A stretch of DNA of 64,000 nucleotides. Origin: Antarctobacter aquimaris. GTDB lineage: Bacteria; Pseudomonadota; Alphaproteobacteria; Rhodobacterales; Rhodobacteraceae. The DNA is taken from positions 82,705 through 146,704 of the forward strand of contig NZ_FXYF01000012.1 of the NCBI RefSeq assembly GCF_900184945.1, read 5' to 3'. The translations under genes were made by a program, and so were the position numbers. Below are positions 8,507 to 17,462 of the stretch, piece after piece. Below the pieces are notes generated by a model. It ran no database searches, was not told the origin of the DNA, and saw only the letters and a list, made by a program, of their open reading frames with translations. Numbering within the stretch: the stretch's first letter is position 1; each line of letters begins with the position of its first letter.

Positions 8507-8938
8507 TCAGGCCGCTCCGGGCATCGCCATCCGGAGGGTCACTTCGCCGGATGGCCCATGCAGATAGGTCGCCTCGGTCACGAAGCCTTGCCGCTCGTAG
8601 AACGGCCGCCCGACCGTGTTCTGCGCAAACACGTCCACGCGCAGCGGGCCCTTGATCTGCGCGACGTGGTCGACCAGCGCCTTGCCCAGCCCCTTGCGGT
8701 GATGCGCGGGGTCAACGAACAACCCGCCGATCTCGGCGTCGACCATGGCGATGAACCCGACCGGCTGGCCATTGTCCTCGATCACCCAGGTTTCGGCGTT
8801 GGGCAGATAGATGGCGCGCATGTCCTCTTTGACCTGCGCCACGAATTCCGGCAGCAGGAATGGATGCGCCAGCGCATTCGCCGCCTCCCAGATCGCGATC
8901 AGGGCGTCGGTGTCGGCTTGGGTGTATTTCCTGATCAT
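8507..8938 (-). CDS. GNAT-family N-acetyltransferase
   Basis: 143 aa with a single acetyltransferase domain. The acetyl-CoA loop is HHRKGLGKALVDHV (about residues 79-92), preceded by GGLFVDPAH and followed by NTVGRPFYERQGFV. The substrate is unknown. It starts four bases after the end of rsgA and runs the same way, so the two probably share a transcript. Confidence 0.9.
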   Translation of the reverse strand: MIRKYTQADTDALIAIWEAANALAHPFLLPEFVAQVKEDMRAIYLPNAETWVIEDNGQPVGFIAMVDAEIGGLFVDPAHHRKGLGKALVDHVAQIKGPLRVDVFAQNTVGRPFYERQGFVTEATYLHGPSGEVTLRMAMPGAA

Positions 8939-8942
8939 GGGA

Positions 8943-10007
8943 CTACTTCCGGTTCTTCTTCTTGACGGCGCGGATCGTCTTGCGCAGGGCCTTGGCGCTG
9001 GATTTGCGCTCGGCCAAGGAGGTCGTGTTGAACTTCTCTTCGTCGAGCAGCTTGCGCCATCGGGCCACCCGCGCGGTGTCCAGCTCGCCCGCGTCGAGCG
9101 CGGCGCGGATGGCGCATCCCGGCTCGGACTCGTGGGCGCAGTCGTTGAACTTGCACCGGCCGGCCAGGGCGGTGATGTCGGCAAAGGTGTCGGCGATCCC
9201 GTCCTCGGCCTCGGCCAGTTGCAGTTCGCGCATGCCCGGAGTGTCCAGAACGGCGCAGCCGCTGGGCAGGAAATGCAGATGGCGATGCGTGGTCGTATGA
9301 CGGCCGCGCGCGTCATCCTCGCGGATCGGCGCGGTCTCGACCAGCGGATCGCCCAGCAGCGCGTTGACCAGGGTCGACTTTCCCACCCCGGACGAGCCGA
9401 GAAAGACAACCGTCTGGCCGGCGCCGCACCATTCGCCCAGCATGGCCTTGGGCGCCTCGCTCCGGGCATTGATCGGAACGATGCGGGCCAGGGTCGATAG
9501 CTCGGCCAGTTGCGCAAGGTAGGGCTCCGGATCGGGACAAAGGTCGACCTTTGTCAGCACGATCACCGGGGGCACACCCGCCTCCAGCGCCATGGCGACA
9601 TAGCGTTCCAGCCGCGCCACGTTGAAATCCTGGTTGCAGGACGACACGACAAAGGCAGTGTCCACGTTGGCCGCGATCAATTGAAGGTCTCGGCCTTTGC
9701 CGGGGGTGCGCCGCTGAAACAGGCTCTTGCGTTCCAGAACGCGGCTGGAGGTGGGCAGGACCCGGTTCAGCAGCAGCCAGTCGCCCACGGTGGCAACCGG
9801 GCCGGGCGGAACGACCGTGTCGATGCCATCCCCCAGCACGCGCAACCCGGAGCGATGCACCTCGGTGACGCGCACCGGCGGGGTCAGCTCCAGCTCTTGG
9901 GCGCTGACCTGCCCGGCAAAGAAGGCGTTCCAGCCCAGCGTCTCCAACCGGGAGCGCGGCGCTGGCATATCCTCGGAGGAGGGGGGATGGGGGTCGTCCC
10001 GGGTCAT
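8943..10007 (-). CDS. rsgA: Ribosome small-subunit biogenesis GTPase RsgA
   Basis: A circularly permuted GTPase that acts late in 30S subunit maturation, 354 aa. Motifs run in the permuted order: G4 TKVDL (152-156), then G1 GSSGVGKST (204-212), then G3 DTPG (255-258). An N-terminal OB fold covers about residues 40-110. The C-terminal zinc site is Cys285, Cys290, His292 and Cys298. The basic tail AVKKKNRK may contact rRNA. This is a core housekeeping gene. Confidence 0.96.
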   Translation of the reverse strand: MTRDDPHPPSSEDMPAPRSRLETLGWNAFFAGQVSAQELELTPPVRVTEVHRSGLRVLGDGIDTVVPPGPVATVGDWLLLNRVLPTSSRVLERKSLFQRRTPGKGRDLQLIAANVDTAFVVSSCNQDFNVARLERYVAMALEAGVPPVIVLTKVDLCPDPEPYLAQLAELSTLARIVPINARSEAPKAMLGEWCGAGQTVVFLGSSGVGKSTLVNALLGDPLVETAPIREDDARGRHTTTHRHLHFLPSGCAVLDTPGMRELQLAEAEDGIADTFADITALAGRCKFNDCAHESEPGCAIRAALDAGELDTARVARWRKLLDEEKFNTTSLAERKSSAKALRKTIRAVKKKNRK

Positions 10008-10372
10008 GGTCTTGGCCTTTCGTGGTCCGGGCTTTGGCAGAGTGGTGTTGGCGCGGGGTCGCGGTCGGGGTGCCCGGTCTTGGGTTCATCCCAGGCAGAA
10101 GAGCGCTGTTCCTGCTTCTGTATCGAGTCGTTGATACAGAAGCGAGGCCTCGTGCGGGTCTTCTTCTCAGGCGGCAGGCCCGAGCTGCCCCTTTGGTGCA
10201 GGCCAAGGGCGGCTGCCTCCGCTGGCCCTGGCACTGCGTCGCGCCTGTGAAGAAATCTAGTCGTCAGGCCGATCAGGACTCGACCCGCAGCTCGGAAAAC
10301 GCGATTCTGGACCGGAACCCTGCGCCGAGTCAGAAAGCGGGGGAGGCATCAGGCACCATCGAGGGCAAAACC
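10008..10372. other. Intergenic region between rsgA and the SH3 lipoprotein gene
   Basis: A 365-base divergent spacer with no convincing gene. It must carry promoters for both flanking genes. The only clear structure is the inverted repeat at 10114-10143. Confidence 0.6.
10114..10143. repeat. 11-bp perfect inverted repeat
   Basis: The arms GCTTCTGTATC and GATACAGAAGC flank an 8-base spacer (GAGTCGTT). No T-run follows, and both flanking genes read away from it, so it is not a simple terminator. It may be a dimer-protein binding site or a 5' leader hairpin. Confidence 0.6.
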
Positions 10373-10660
10373 ATGAGCAGAACCACAGTCACAGCCATTT
10401 GCGCGCTGTTCCTTGTCGCCGCATGCGCCGGGGTGACCGGCGGGCGCGCCGTGGTCAAGGGCGCCGGACCGGACGAACTGCTGAAGCTCCGCTATGGGCC
10501 GGGGCTGGGCTACAAGGTCAAGCTGGGCCTGCCGGACGGCACGGAGCTGACGCGTCATGACTGCGTGACCGAACTGGGTCAGCTCTGGTGCCGGGTCTCG
10601 CTGGCCAAGGCGCCGTCCATGTCCGGCTATGTTTCGGCAGACTATCTGACGGCGCCCTGA
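10373..10660 (+). CDS. Small lipoprotein with SH3-like domain
   Basis: 95 aa. A lipoprotein signal (ALFLVAAC, predicted acylated Cys near residue 18) is followed by a bacterial SH3-like domain: LLKLRYGPGLGYKVKLGLPD, then LWCRVSLA and GYVSADYL. Such domains often bind cell-wall peptides, but no function can be assigned. ATG 10373 is the start that yields the lipobox. Confidence 0.75.
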   Translation: MSRTTVTAICALFLVAACAGVTGGRAVVKGAGPDELLKLRYGPGLGYKVKLGLPDGTELTRHDCVTELGQLWCRVSLAKAPSMSGYVSADYLTAP

Positions 10661-10670
10661 ACCCGGCCGC

Positions 10671-11660
10671 TCACTCGGGCTGGCAGATCTCGTGCCGTGC
10701 CACGGCCCGCGCCGTCAAGCCGATCAGCACGGCGACGATGACCACCAGCAGGGCGAGGCAGGCAAAGCCGGCCGTGGTGTGGGCGGGAGAGCCCGCCAGC
10801 GTCCCGAAACGGAAGGTGGCGATGGTCAGGGTGGCGACCGGAAAGCTCAGCGCCCACCAGGACAGCGCAAAACTCTGTCCGCGCAGCTTGGGCACCTGGG
10901 TCAGCGCCAGCAGGGCAAAGACGATGGTCGTGCCATAGAACAGCCGCGCCGTGGCGTCCAGAACCCCGCCGTTCAGTTGCAGCCAGCTGAGGAACGCCAC
11001 CGCAGGCGGCGCGATCAGGATGGCGATCGTCGGCACCATCCGGCCCGGCAGCGGATCGTGAAAGATCAGCCGGTTCATCACCAGCACCAGCAGCACCATC
11101 CAGAACACCAGCCCTGCCGCAAAGAAGACCCACGAGGATTCGACAAAGCCCAGCGACACGCCGGCCACCGGCGCCACTACGTTGCCGACCGCCGGAATGA
11201 ACCACGCGGGCGAGATGTGGACCGTCTGGAACGGGCGGTGGCCGATCCAGTTGGACAGCACCGCCAGCGTCAGGCCCGCCTGGCCCAGCGCACCCACCAC
11301 CCAGAGCGCCCGCGCGATGCCGGGCTGCACCGCCTGTAGCGCGGTGGCGATCAGCAGCAGCGAAATGGTGAGGGCCGGAAAGAACGACAGCTTGACCGGA
11401 TGGCGCCATTCCTGCGCCACGGCGTTGGGATAGCGCAAAGCCTTGAGCGTATAGATCGCGGACAGGCCGACGAACACCGCGACGGTCAGCGCCAATGCGG
11501 CGCTGCTGGCCAGCGGCGGCCAGCCGGCCTGCAACTCGGCGACATGCAGCGCCAGGGTCATGCCGGACAGCCCCATCACGGAGGCGAAGAAGGGGATGGG
11601 GAAATACTCGAGCCGATGTCCGGAGTGCTCCGGTTCGGCGATGTTGATGGATTGGGTCAT
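10671..11660 (-). CDS. TDT/SLAC1-family transporter (TehA-like)
   Basis: 329 aa with about ten predicted membrane helices. The N-terminal EYFPIPFFASVMGLSGMTLA and the internal HISPAWFIPAVGNVVAPVAG are typical of the tellurite-resistance/dicarboxylate (TehA, Mae1, SLAC1) family of anion channels. The substrate may be an organic or inorganic anion; tellurite resistance should not be assumed. It stands alone, leftward, with a 269-base spacer upstream. Confidence 0.88.
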   Translation of the reverse strand: MTQSINIAEPEHSGHRLEYFPIPFFASVMGLSGMTLALHVAELQAGWPPLASSAALALTVAVFVGLSAIYTLKALRYPNAVAQEWRHPVKLSFFPALTISLLLIATALQAVQPGIARALWVVGALGQAGLTLAVLSNWIGHRPFQTVHISPAWFIPAVGNVVAPVAGVSLGFVESSWVFFAAGLVFWMVLLVLVMNRLIFHDPLPGRMVPTIAILIAPPAVAFLSWLQLNGGVLDATARLFYGTTIVFALLALTQVPKLRGQSFALSWWALSFPVATLTIATFRFGTLAGSPAHTTAGFACLALLVVIVAVLIGLTARAVARHEICQPE

Positions 11661-11767
11661 CGGTCATGCTCTCGGATCAGGAAACCGGACCCCGGGTCAT
11701 GTATCCCCAGGGGGCACGGCCGGCCAGGAGACGGGGGGAACGCCGCCGCCTGTCCTCTGTCGCCTGT

Positions 11768-11784
11768 GCTTGCCGGGGGCAAGC
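11768..11784 (-). terminator. Possible weak hairpin downstream of the mocE-desaturase pair
   Basis: GCTTGCC and GGCAAGC flank a GGG loop. It lies about 150 nt past the mocE stop on the minus strand, with no clear T-run. I see no gene in the rest of 11661-11929. Confidence 0.25.
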
Positions 11785-11929
11785 GATCTGTTCCACCACG
11801 CAGGCATTTTGCACGGCCAAAGCCGCGTAACGAGTATCTAGTGGACCGGCGCGGCGGCGAGAAGGCCGTGACACCCGGCGAAATGCCACAGCCCCGGCGG
11901 TGGCGGGGCAGCCGGGCTGTTGCCGGGAC

Positions 11930-12238
11930 TCAGAGCTCGATCCAGACGCGGCCGTTTTCGACCTTGGTCGGGTAGGTGCGCAGGTTGATGCAGGCGGGCG
12001 CACGGAGGGCCTCGCCGGTGCGGTAGTCGAAGGTGGCGTTGTGCTTGGGGCACTCGATCTCGTGTCCCTGGACCAGCCCGTCCCCGAGATGCACCTGTTC
12101 GTGCGTGCACAACCCGTCGGTGCAGAAGTAGGCGTCGTCCGGGCTGCGGTAGAGGGCGTAGGTGCGGCCGCCGTGATCAAAACGGATCAGGTCCTCGGTC
12201 TCGATGTCGTCGGTGGCGCAGGCGTCGATCCAGGGCAT
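11930..12238 (-). CDS. mocE: MocE-like Rieske [2Fe-2S] ferredoxin
   Basis: 102 aa with one Rieske domain. The cluster ligands are Cys44-x-His46 (CTH) and Cys63-x-x-His66 (CPKH). Such proteins deliver electrons to an oxygenase or desaturase. It lies 21 bases after a membrane desaturase gene, the obvious partner. The MocE name comes from the rhizopine catabolism locus of rhizobia; the name reflects homology and does not show rhizopine use here. Confidence 0.9.
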   Translation of the reverse strand: MPWIDACATDDIETEDLIRFDHGGRTYALYRSPDDAYFCTDGLCTHEQVHLGDGLVQGHEIECPKHNATFDYRTGEALRAPACINLRTYPTKVENGRVWIEL

Positions 12239-12259
12239 GGTCGGGTCTCCTTTGGGGCC

Positions 12260-13339
12260 TTATTCCGCAGGCACGCCCAGCGCAGCGGCGTGCAAATCCT
12301 CGCGGTAGGGGCGGGCCTGGGGCGGCAGGTCACGCTTGAGGAAATAGTCCTCGTGGCGCAACTGGCGGCGCAGCACCGGGATCACCTCTGCATAGGCGGC
12401 CAGGATCGAGGGGCTGGGCGCAGGCAGGTCGTGCCGGATGGCGGCGTGCAGGTCGGGCAGGCGGTGATAGGGCACCATTGGGAACATGTGGTGTTCCACG
12501 TGGTAGTTCATGTTCCAGTAGATGAAGCGCGAGACCGGGTTCATGTAGACGGTGCGCGAATTCAGCCGGTGATCGGTGACGTTGTCGGCCAGGCCCGCGT
12601 GCTGCAACACGCCGGTCATGACGTGGTGCCAGGCGCCGTAGAGCCGGGGCAGCCCGATCACCATCAGCGGCAGGATCGACCCCAGCGCCAGGGACAGCGC
12701 GAGGGTGGCGGCGTAGATCGCCACCCAGACGCGGGCGGTGCGGATCACCTTGGGCAGTTCCTGTTCGGGGATGTAGCTGGCCTCCTCGGGGTGGATCCGG
12801 CCGGAGGCGTTCAGCAGCATCCGCCCCCATCCGTTCCAGGCGTCGAGGATGCCGAAGACATTCAGCACGATCCGCAGCAGGGCGGGCGGGCGCATGGCCA
12901 CGATCTCGGGGTCGCGGCCGACGATGATGGTGTCGGTGTGGTGGCGCGCGTGGCTCCAGCGCCAGGTGACCGGGTTGCGCACCATGCAGAAGCTGGCGAC
13001 CTGGTAGAGCCAGTCGTTCATCCACCGCGTCTTGAAGGCGGTGCCGTGGCCGCATTCGTGCCAGCGCGCGTCCATGGCCGAGCCGTAGAGCACGCCGTAG
13101 GCCAGCCAGAACGGCGCCGAGGCCCAGGAGGGCCAGAGCACGATGCCGATTCCCGCGAAAACGATCATGCAGCCGAACAGCAGCAGGGTATCGCGGATCG
13201 CCGGCTGATCGGCGCGCTGCATCAGCACCTTCATCTCCTTGCGCGGCACCTCGGTGTGATACCACTCGGCCGCGGCAAGGCCGGTTTCGACCGCGCGTTG
13301 GCCGTCCGTGCCCAGCATCGAATAATCCCGGTGCGTCAT
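12260..13339 (-). CDS. Membrane fatty-acid desaturase-family protein
   Basis: 359 aa. Three His boxes of the diiron membrane desaturase/hydroxylase superfamily are visible: HECGH (94-98), HARHH (130-134) and HVEHH (near 290). Hydrophobic stretches lie between them. The ATG at 13337-13339 follows GGGGAGGCACGGAC. It is probably co-transcribed with mocE as electron donor and divergent from a LacI regulator. The substrate could be a lipid, an alkyl chain or a small N-methyl compound; sequence alone cannot decide. Confidence 0.88.
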   Translation of the reverse strand: MTHRDYSMLGTDGQRAVETGLAAAEWYHTEVPRKEMKVLMQRADQPAIRDTLLLFGCMIVFAGIGIVLWPSWASAPFWLAYGVLYGSAMDARWHECGHGTAFKTRWMNDWLYQVASFCMVRNPVTWRWSHARHHTDTIIVGRDPEIVAMRPPALLRIVLNVFGILDAWNGWGRMLLNASGRIHPEEASYIPEQELPKVIRTARVWVAIYAATLALSLALGSILPLMVIGLPRLYGAWHHVMTGVLQHAGLADNVTDHRLNSRTVYMNPVSRFIYWNMNYHVEHHMFPMVPYHRLPDLHAAIRHDLPAPSPSILAAYAEVIPVLRRQLRHEDYFLKRDLPPQARPYREDLHAAALGVPAE

Positions 13340-13445
13340 GTCCGTGCCTCCCCCTGCGGATGCCGAACCATAGGGCAGGACGGGAAACGCTGCCAACGGT
13401 CCTGCGCCGTTTCTCTCTTTGCGGCTCAATTCCCTTGTCGGTGCA

Positions 13446-13461
13446 TGATAGGAATGTATCA
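13446..13461. promoter_or_regulatory. Candidate operator in the desaturase/LacI divergent promoter
   Basis: The inverted repeat TGATA-N6-TATCA lies nine bases before the LacI-family start codon. Size and position fit an autoregulatory site, but only one copy is seen. Confidence 0.35.
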
Positions 13462-13469
13462 AGACGGGC

Positions 13470-14498
13470 ATGGCCAAGAGACCGACCCTTCTGGATGTCG
13501 CCAAGGCGGCGGGTGTCAGCATCGCGACGGTGAACCGGGTGGTCGCCGCCGCGTCGGGGGTGCGTGACGACACCGCGCGCAAGGTGGCGGAGGCCGCGGC
13601 GCGGGTGGGCTACCAGGGCCGCAACCTGGCCGCGCAGGACGTGCTGCGACCCTTGCCGGAGGTGCGGCTGGGCTTTGTCCTGCGCAAGGAGAAGCAGGCG
13701 TTCTATGCCGGCTTTGCCAAGTCGCTGCGGCGCGCCTGCGCGCAAGTGCAGGGCGCGCGGGTCACGGCGGAGATCGTGTTTTCCGACACGCAGACGCCGG
13801 CGGAGGTGGCAGGCCACCTGCTGGCGATGCGGGGTCGGGCAGATGTCGTGGCGGCGACGGCGGTCAACCACGGCACCGTGGCCGAGGCGGTGGCGCGGCT
13901 GGCCGAGGCGGGCGTGCCCTGCATCACCCTGCTGTCGGATTTCGCGCAGGACGTCCGCGCCGGCTATTTCGGGCTGAACAATCTGAAGGTTGGCCGCGGC
14001 GCGGCGCAGATGCTGAGCATCGCGGCGGTGCGGCCGGGCAAGATCGCGCTGTTTGTCGGCGGGAACCGTTGGCATGGCCACGAGCTGCGCGAGACGGGGT
14101 TCCGTTCGCAGTTCCGCGAGGCGGCGCCGGGGTTCGAGGTGCTGGACACGCTGGTCAACCTCGAGACCCGCCAGCTGACCTGTGAGGCGATGCTCGACCT
14201 GATGGCGCGGCACCGCGATCTGGTCGGGGTCTACCTGGCCGGGGGCGGCATGGAGGGCGCGATTGCCTCGCTGCGCGAGGAGGCGCGGGCCGGGCCGATC
14301 GCGCTGGTGGTCAACGAGGTCACGCCCGAGTCGCGGCGCGCGCTGGACGACGGCTACGTGTCGTTGATCGTGGCGACCCCGCTGGAGCCATTGTGCCGCG
14401 AGCTGGTGGCCGAGATGGTCCAGATCAAGCTGGAGGGGGGCGCCATGCCAGGGCAACGGTTCTTTGACCCGGTGCTGTACCTGCCCGAGTTCGGTTGA
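13470..14498 (+). CDS. LacI-family transcriptional regulator
   Basis: 342 aa. The N-terminal LacI helix-turn-helix reads LLDVAKAAGVSIATVNRVVA with the hinge region after residue 50. The remainder is a periplasmic-binding-protein-like effector domain (LGFVLRKEKQAFYAGFAKSL; IALFVGGNRWHGHELRETGF; GVYLAGGGMEGAI). It is divergent from the desaturase-mocE pair across 130 bases and is the likely local regulator. The effector is unknown, probably a sugar or cyclitol. Confidence 0.93.
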   Translation: MAKRPTLLDVAKAAGVSIATVNRVVAAASGVRDDTARKVAEAAARVGYQGRNLAAQDVLRPLPEVRLGFVLRKEKQAFYAGFAKSLRRACAQVQGARVTAEIVFSDTQTPAEVAGHLLAMRGRADVVAATAVNHGTVAEAVARLAEAGVPCITLLSDFAQDVRAGYFGLNNLKVGRGAAQMLSIAAVRPGKIALFVGGNRWHGHELRETGFRSQFREAAPGFEVLDTLVNLETRQLTCEAMLDLMARHRDLVGVYLAGGGMEGAIASLREEARAGPIALVVNEVTPESRRALDDGYVSLIVATPLEPLCRELVAEMVQIKLEGGAMPGQRFFDPVLYLPEFG

Positions 14499-14654
14499 TC
14501 TGATCGTATCACCGATGTCTGGTGCCTGATCTTCCGCCTGATCTGGATATCCCGGGTCTTCGACACGGTTCGCGCCGTGGTGTTCCCGGGTGACATGGGC
14601 CGCCTCCTGGCCGGTCGCCAGTGCAGGATCGCCCGGCGACGCGCGTTCGTCCTT

Positions 14655-17222
14655 TCAGGCCCGTCGGGTGAACATCAGCGCCTGTGCCACGGCGCGCAGC
14701 AGGTCGCTTTTCGGCACGGGTTTCATCAGGCGGATGTCCTGCGGGCGCAGGCCGTTCCCATGCACCGTCGCCTCGGCCGCATAGCCCGACATGAAGACAA
14801 AGGGTATCTTCGGGTGGGTGTTGCGGACCATACGGGCGAGGTGGGTGCCCTGAAGGCTGCCGGGCATGACGATGTCGGTGACGACCACGTCAAAGCCGGG
14901 TCCAGCCTTGACCAGGTCATAGGCCGCGTCGCCGTTGCGCGCGGCGGTGACGTGGTAGCCGGCGCTCGCCAGCATGGCGGTCAGAACCGCGCGCACGCTG
15001 TCGTCGTCTTCGACCAGCAGGATGCTGGCGGTCCCGGCGTGCTGGTCCACCGCAGGCTGGTCCTCCGGCACCGGCTGGTCCACGACATCCGCAACCGGGA
15101 AATACAGCTTGAAGCACGTGCCATGGCCCGGCTCGGTATAGACTTGCACGCTGCCGCCGGACTGCCTGACAAAACCCTGAACCATCGAAAGCCCCACGCC
15201 GGATCCCGCGCCGGGCGCCTTGGTGGTAAAGAAGGGTTCGAAGATGCGGCCCAGCGTCTCCGGGTCGATCCCCGATCCGGTGTCCGTGACCGCCAGCATG
15301 ACGTAGCGGCCCGGCGGGACCTCGTCGTTCCGGGCGTCCACATACGCCTGTTCGATGCGCATGTTGGCGGTTTCGATGGTCAGCTGGCCGTGGCCATCCA
15401 TCGCGTCGCGCGCGTTGAGGATCAGGTTCAGCAGCGCGCTTTCCAGCGACGCGGCATCCAGCCTGACCGGCCAGAGCCCCGCCAGCAGCACGGTTTCGAC
15501 CTCGATGGATTCGGGCAGCGCGCGCGCCATCCAGGTCTTGGCCTGCCGTACGACGGCATTCAGGTCCAACACCTCTGGTTGCAGCCGGGCGCGGCGGGCA
15601 AAGGCCAGCAGGCTGCGTGTCAGGCCGGCGCCCCGCTGGCTGGCCGTCAGCCCGGCGTTGATCATCTCCAGGTGCTTTGGGTCGGTGATCTCGTCTTGCA
15701 GCAGTTCGAGATTGCCCATGACGATGGCGAGAATGTTGTTGAAGTCATGGGCGACACCGCCGGTCAGCTGGCCGATGCTTTCGGTTTTCTGGGCCTGGTG
15801 AACCAGTTCGGCCTGCTTGCGCGCCTCCTCCAGCGCCGCCACCTCGCTGGTGACGTCGACGAAGATCCCGTAGACGTGGTGCGTGTTGTCCGGCTGGGCG
15901 ACCGCCTGAACGCGGAAGTCGATCCAGCGCGTCTTACCGTCATCGTCCTTCATCGACAGCCGCGCGGTTCCCGGCTGGCCGGTTTCGACAGATGCGCGGG
16001 TGACGGCGAGCGATTTTTCGTAGGCCTCGGGTTGCATCCGGGCCGCCATGAGGTAGGGCGCGCGCAGCGCGTCTTGCACGCTCAGCCCCCAGATCTCGGC
16101 GCATTTCGGACTGACGTAGAGCACTTCGCGCGGTTCGCCGTCTTCCCAGACCGATTCGTAGATGCCGCCCGGCACGTTTTCCGCGATGGCGGCGATGTGT
16201 TCCAGCGCCCTTGTCCGTTCGCGCTGGGCCACCACCACGTCCGTCACATCGACATGCAGCCCGATGATGTTTCTCTTTCCGGTCGGGGTCAGGCCTTCCA
16301 GTTTCCAGTTGGAGCGCATGTGGTGCAGCGCGCCGTCGTTCCGGTAGGCGCGAAACAGGTGGCTGTCCTGGGTCTCGGTGCCGGTTATCGTCTCGGCGAT
16401 GTAGGCCTGCATCGCCGACTGGTCATCGGGGTGCACCTGCCGCCTGGCAAAATCCGAAGGGTGCAGCTTGGGATCGCCGTCCGTGCCATAGAGCTTTTGA
16501 AAACTCTCGTGGAAATCCAGCTTGGCCGTCTCGCCGTCGTAGCGGAAAGCCCCGATGCCGCAGGTTTCGAAGATCAGTTCCAGCTGTTTCAGCATTGCGG
16601 TGTTTTCGCGGGCCAGGGTGGCGACACGCCAGCTTTGCCGCACGACAAACCAGGTGCCGGTCACCGACAGCGTCCCGACCAGGTAGAAGACCGGCAAGTA
16701 CCTGGTGGCCAGCCCGGGGTCCGGCGCAAGCCGCAGCAGCAGGGCGAGCCCGATGGCCGCGGTGTAGAACAGGAGAAAGGCCAATACCGCCCGGCCCAGC
16801 AGTCCGCTGGGGAACTGGGGCCAGTTGGCCATGGGCCGCACCCGCCGCAGCACAAGACCCGCCAGCATGTAGGCGGTGTGCGCGACCATTCCGAGATGCA
16901 GCATTTCGCCGCCATATCCTGCGCGGAGTGCCAGCGAGGTCAAGAGCGCCATGAGGCCCGCAACCGGCCCGCCGAGGTATCCGGCAAAGAGCAGCAAGCC
17001 TGCGGAGGCGTTCAGGAAGACATGGTCCTCGATCACGATGCTGGTCAGCATCAGCCCGGCATCGCTGATGCTGAATGCGCCCCCGACCAGGATGCTGGTC
17101 TTCAGCGACAGGCGGGCGGTGCGGGGTTGTGAAAACAGCGGATACAACAGTGCGCCAACCATCATCAGCGCAATCATGCTGTAGATGATCGAAATGGAGA
17201 CCGTTCCCGTCACCTCAGGCAT
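14655..17222 (-). CDS. Hybrid sensor histidine kinase with 5TM-LYT, PAS and receiver domains
   Basis: 855 aa. An N-terminal membrane region (residues 10-195) resembles the 5TMR-LYT sensor (GAFSISDAGLMLTSIVIEDH; GYLGGPVAGLMALLTSLALR). Two PAS/PAC segments follow (about 215-330 and 345-460). The kinase core has His492 in GGVAHDFNN, an N box LNLILNARDAMDG, and TDTGSGIDP and GSGVGLSMVQGF for ATP. A C-terminal receiver has Asp783 (VTDIVMPG) and Lys834. No separate response regulator or output gene is adjacent, so its target is elsewhere. It converges on the LacI gene. Confidence 0.93.
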   Translation of the reverse strand: MPEVTGTVSISIIYSMIALMMVGALLYPLFSQPRTARLSLKTSILVGGAFSISDAGLMLTSIVIEDHVFLNASAGLLLFAGYLGGPVAGLMALLTSLALRAGYGGEMLHLGMVAHTAYMLAGLVLRRVRPMANWPQFPSGLLGRAVLAFLLFYTAAIGLALLLRLAPDPGLATRYLPVFYLVGTLSVTGTWFVVRQSWRVATLARENTAMLKQLELIFETCGIGAFRYDGETAKLDFHESFQKLYGTDGDPKLHPSDFARRQVHPDDQSAMQAYIAETITGTETQDSHLFRAYRNDGALHHMRSNWKLEGLTPTGKRNIIGLHVDVTDVVVAQRERTRALEHIAAIAENVPGGIYESVWEDGEPREVLYVSPKCAEIWGLSVQDALRAPYLMAARMQPEAYEKSLAVTRASVETGQPGTARLSMKDDDGKTRWIDFRVQAVAQPDNTHHVYGIFVDVTSEVAALEEARKQAELVHQAQKTESIGQLTGGVAHDFNNILAIVMGNLELLQDEITDPKHLEMINAGLTASQRGAGLTRSLLAFARRARLQPEVLDLNAVVRQAKTWMARALPESIEVETVLLAGLWPVRLDAASLESALLNLILNARDAMDGHGQLTIETANMRIEQAYVDARNDEVPPGRYVMLAVTDTGSGIDPETLGRIFEPFFTTKAPGAGSGVGLSMVQGFVRQSGGSVQVYTEPGHGTCFKLYFPVADVVDQPVPEDQPAVDQHAGTASILLVEDDDSVRAVLTAMLASAGYHVTAARNGDAAYDLVKAGPGFDVVVTDIVMPGSLQGTHLARMVRNTHPKIPFVFMSGYAAEATVHGNGLRPQDIRLMKPVPKSDLLRAVAQALMFTRRA

Positions 17223-17462
17223 CGGTCCCGGATGCGGGCTGGCCCCGGCCGCCTGTGTTGTCGTCCGTTGTCAGTCTGGGTCTCCTCGCTGTGTCGTCGC
17301 CGCGCCGTGGCTGGACACGGGCAGTTTCACATGGTCTGGGCGTTTGGCCAAGGCCCTTGCTGCGAAAAGGTAAAACACCCCTTGGAGGCGTGAAAGGCCA
17401 TGCCGCCGCTCTGTCCCGGCGATGCGCCTGCCCTGTCAAAGAGGGCTATTCGACGGCGCGTG
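17223..17462. other. Spacer between the kinase and nagA
   Basis: 240 bases, presumably holding the kinase promoter and the nagA transcript end. I see no gene or strong structure. Confidence 0.4.

Noticed and set aside
10671..11660. Tellurite resistance determinant
   Set aside because: The TehA fold is a general anion channel family; no tehB or other tellurite gene is near, so the resistance label is not supported.
11900..13567. 555-codon open frame opposite mocE and the desaturase
   Set aside because: The His boxes and Rieske ligands on the minus strand establish the real genes.
14577..17132. 851-codon open frame opposite the histidine kinase
   Set aside because: High-GC antisense frame; the minus strand shows clear HisKA, HATPase and receiver motifs.
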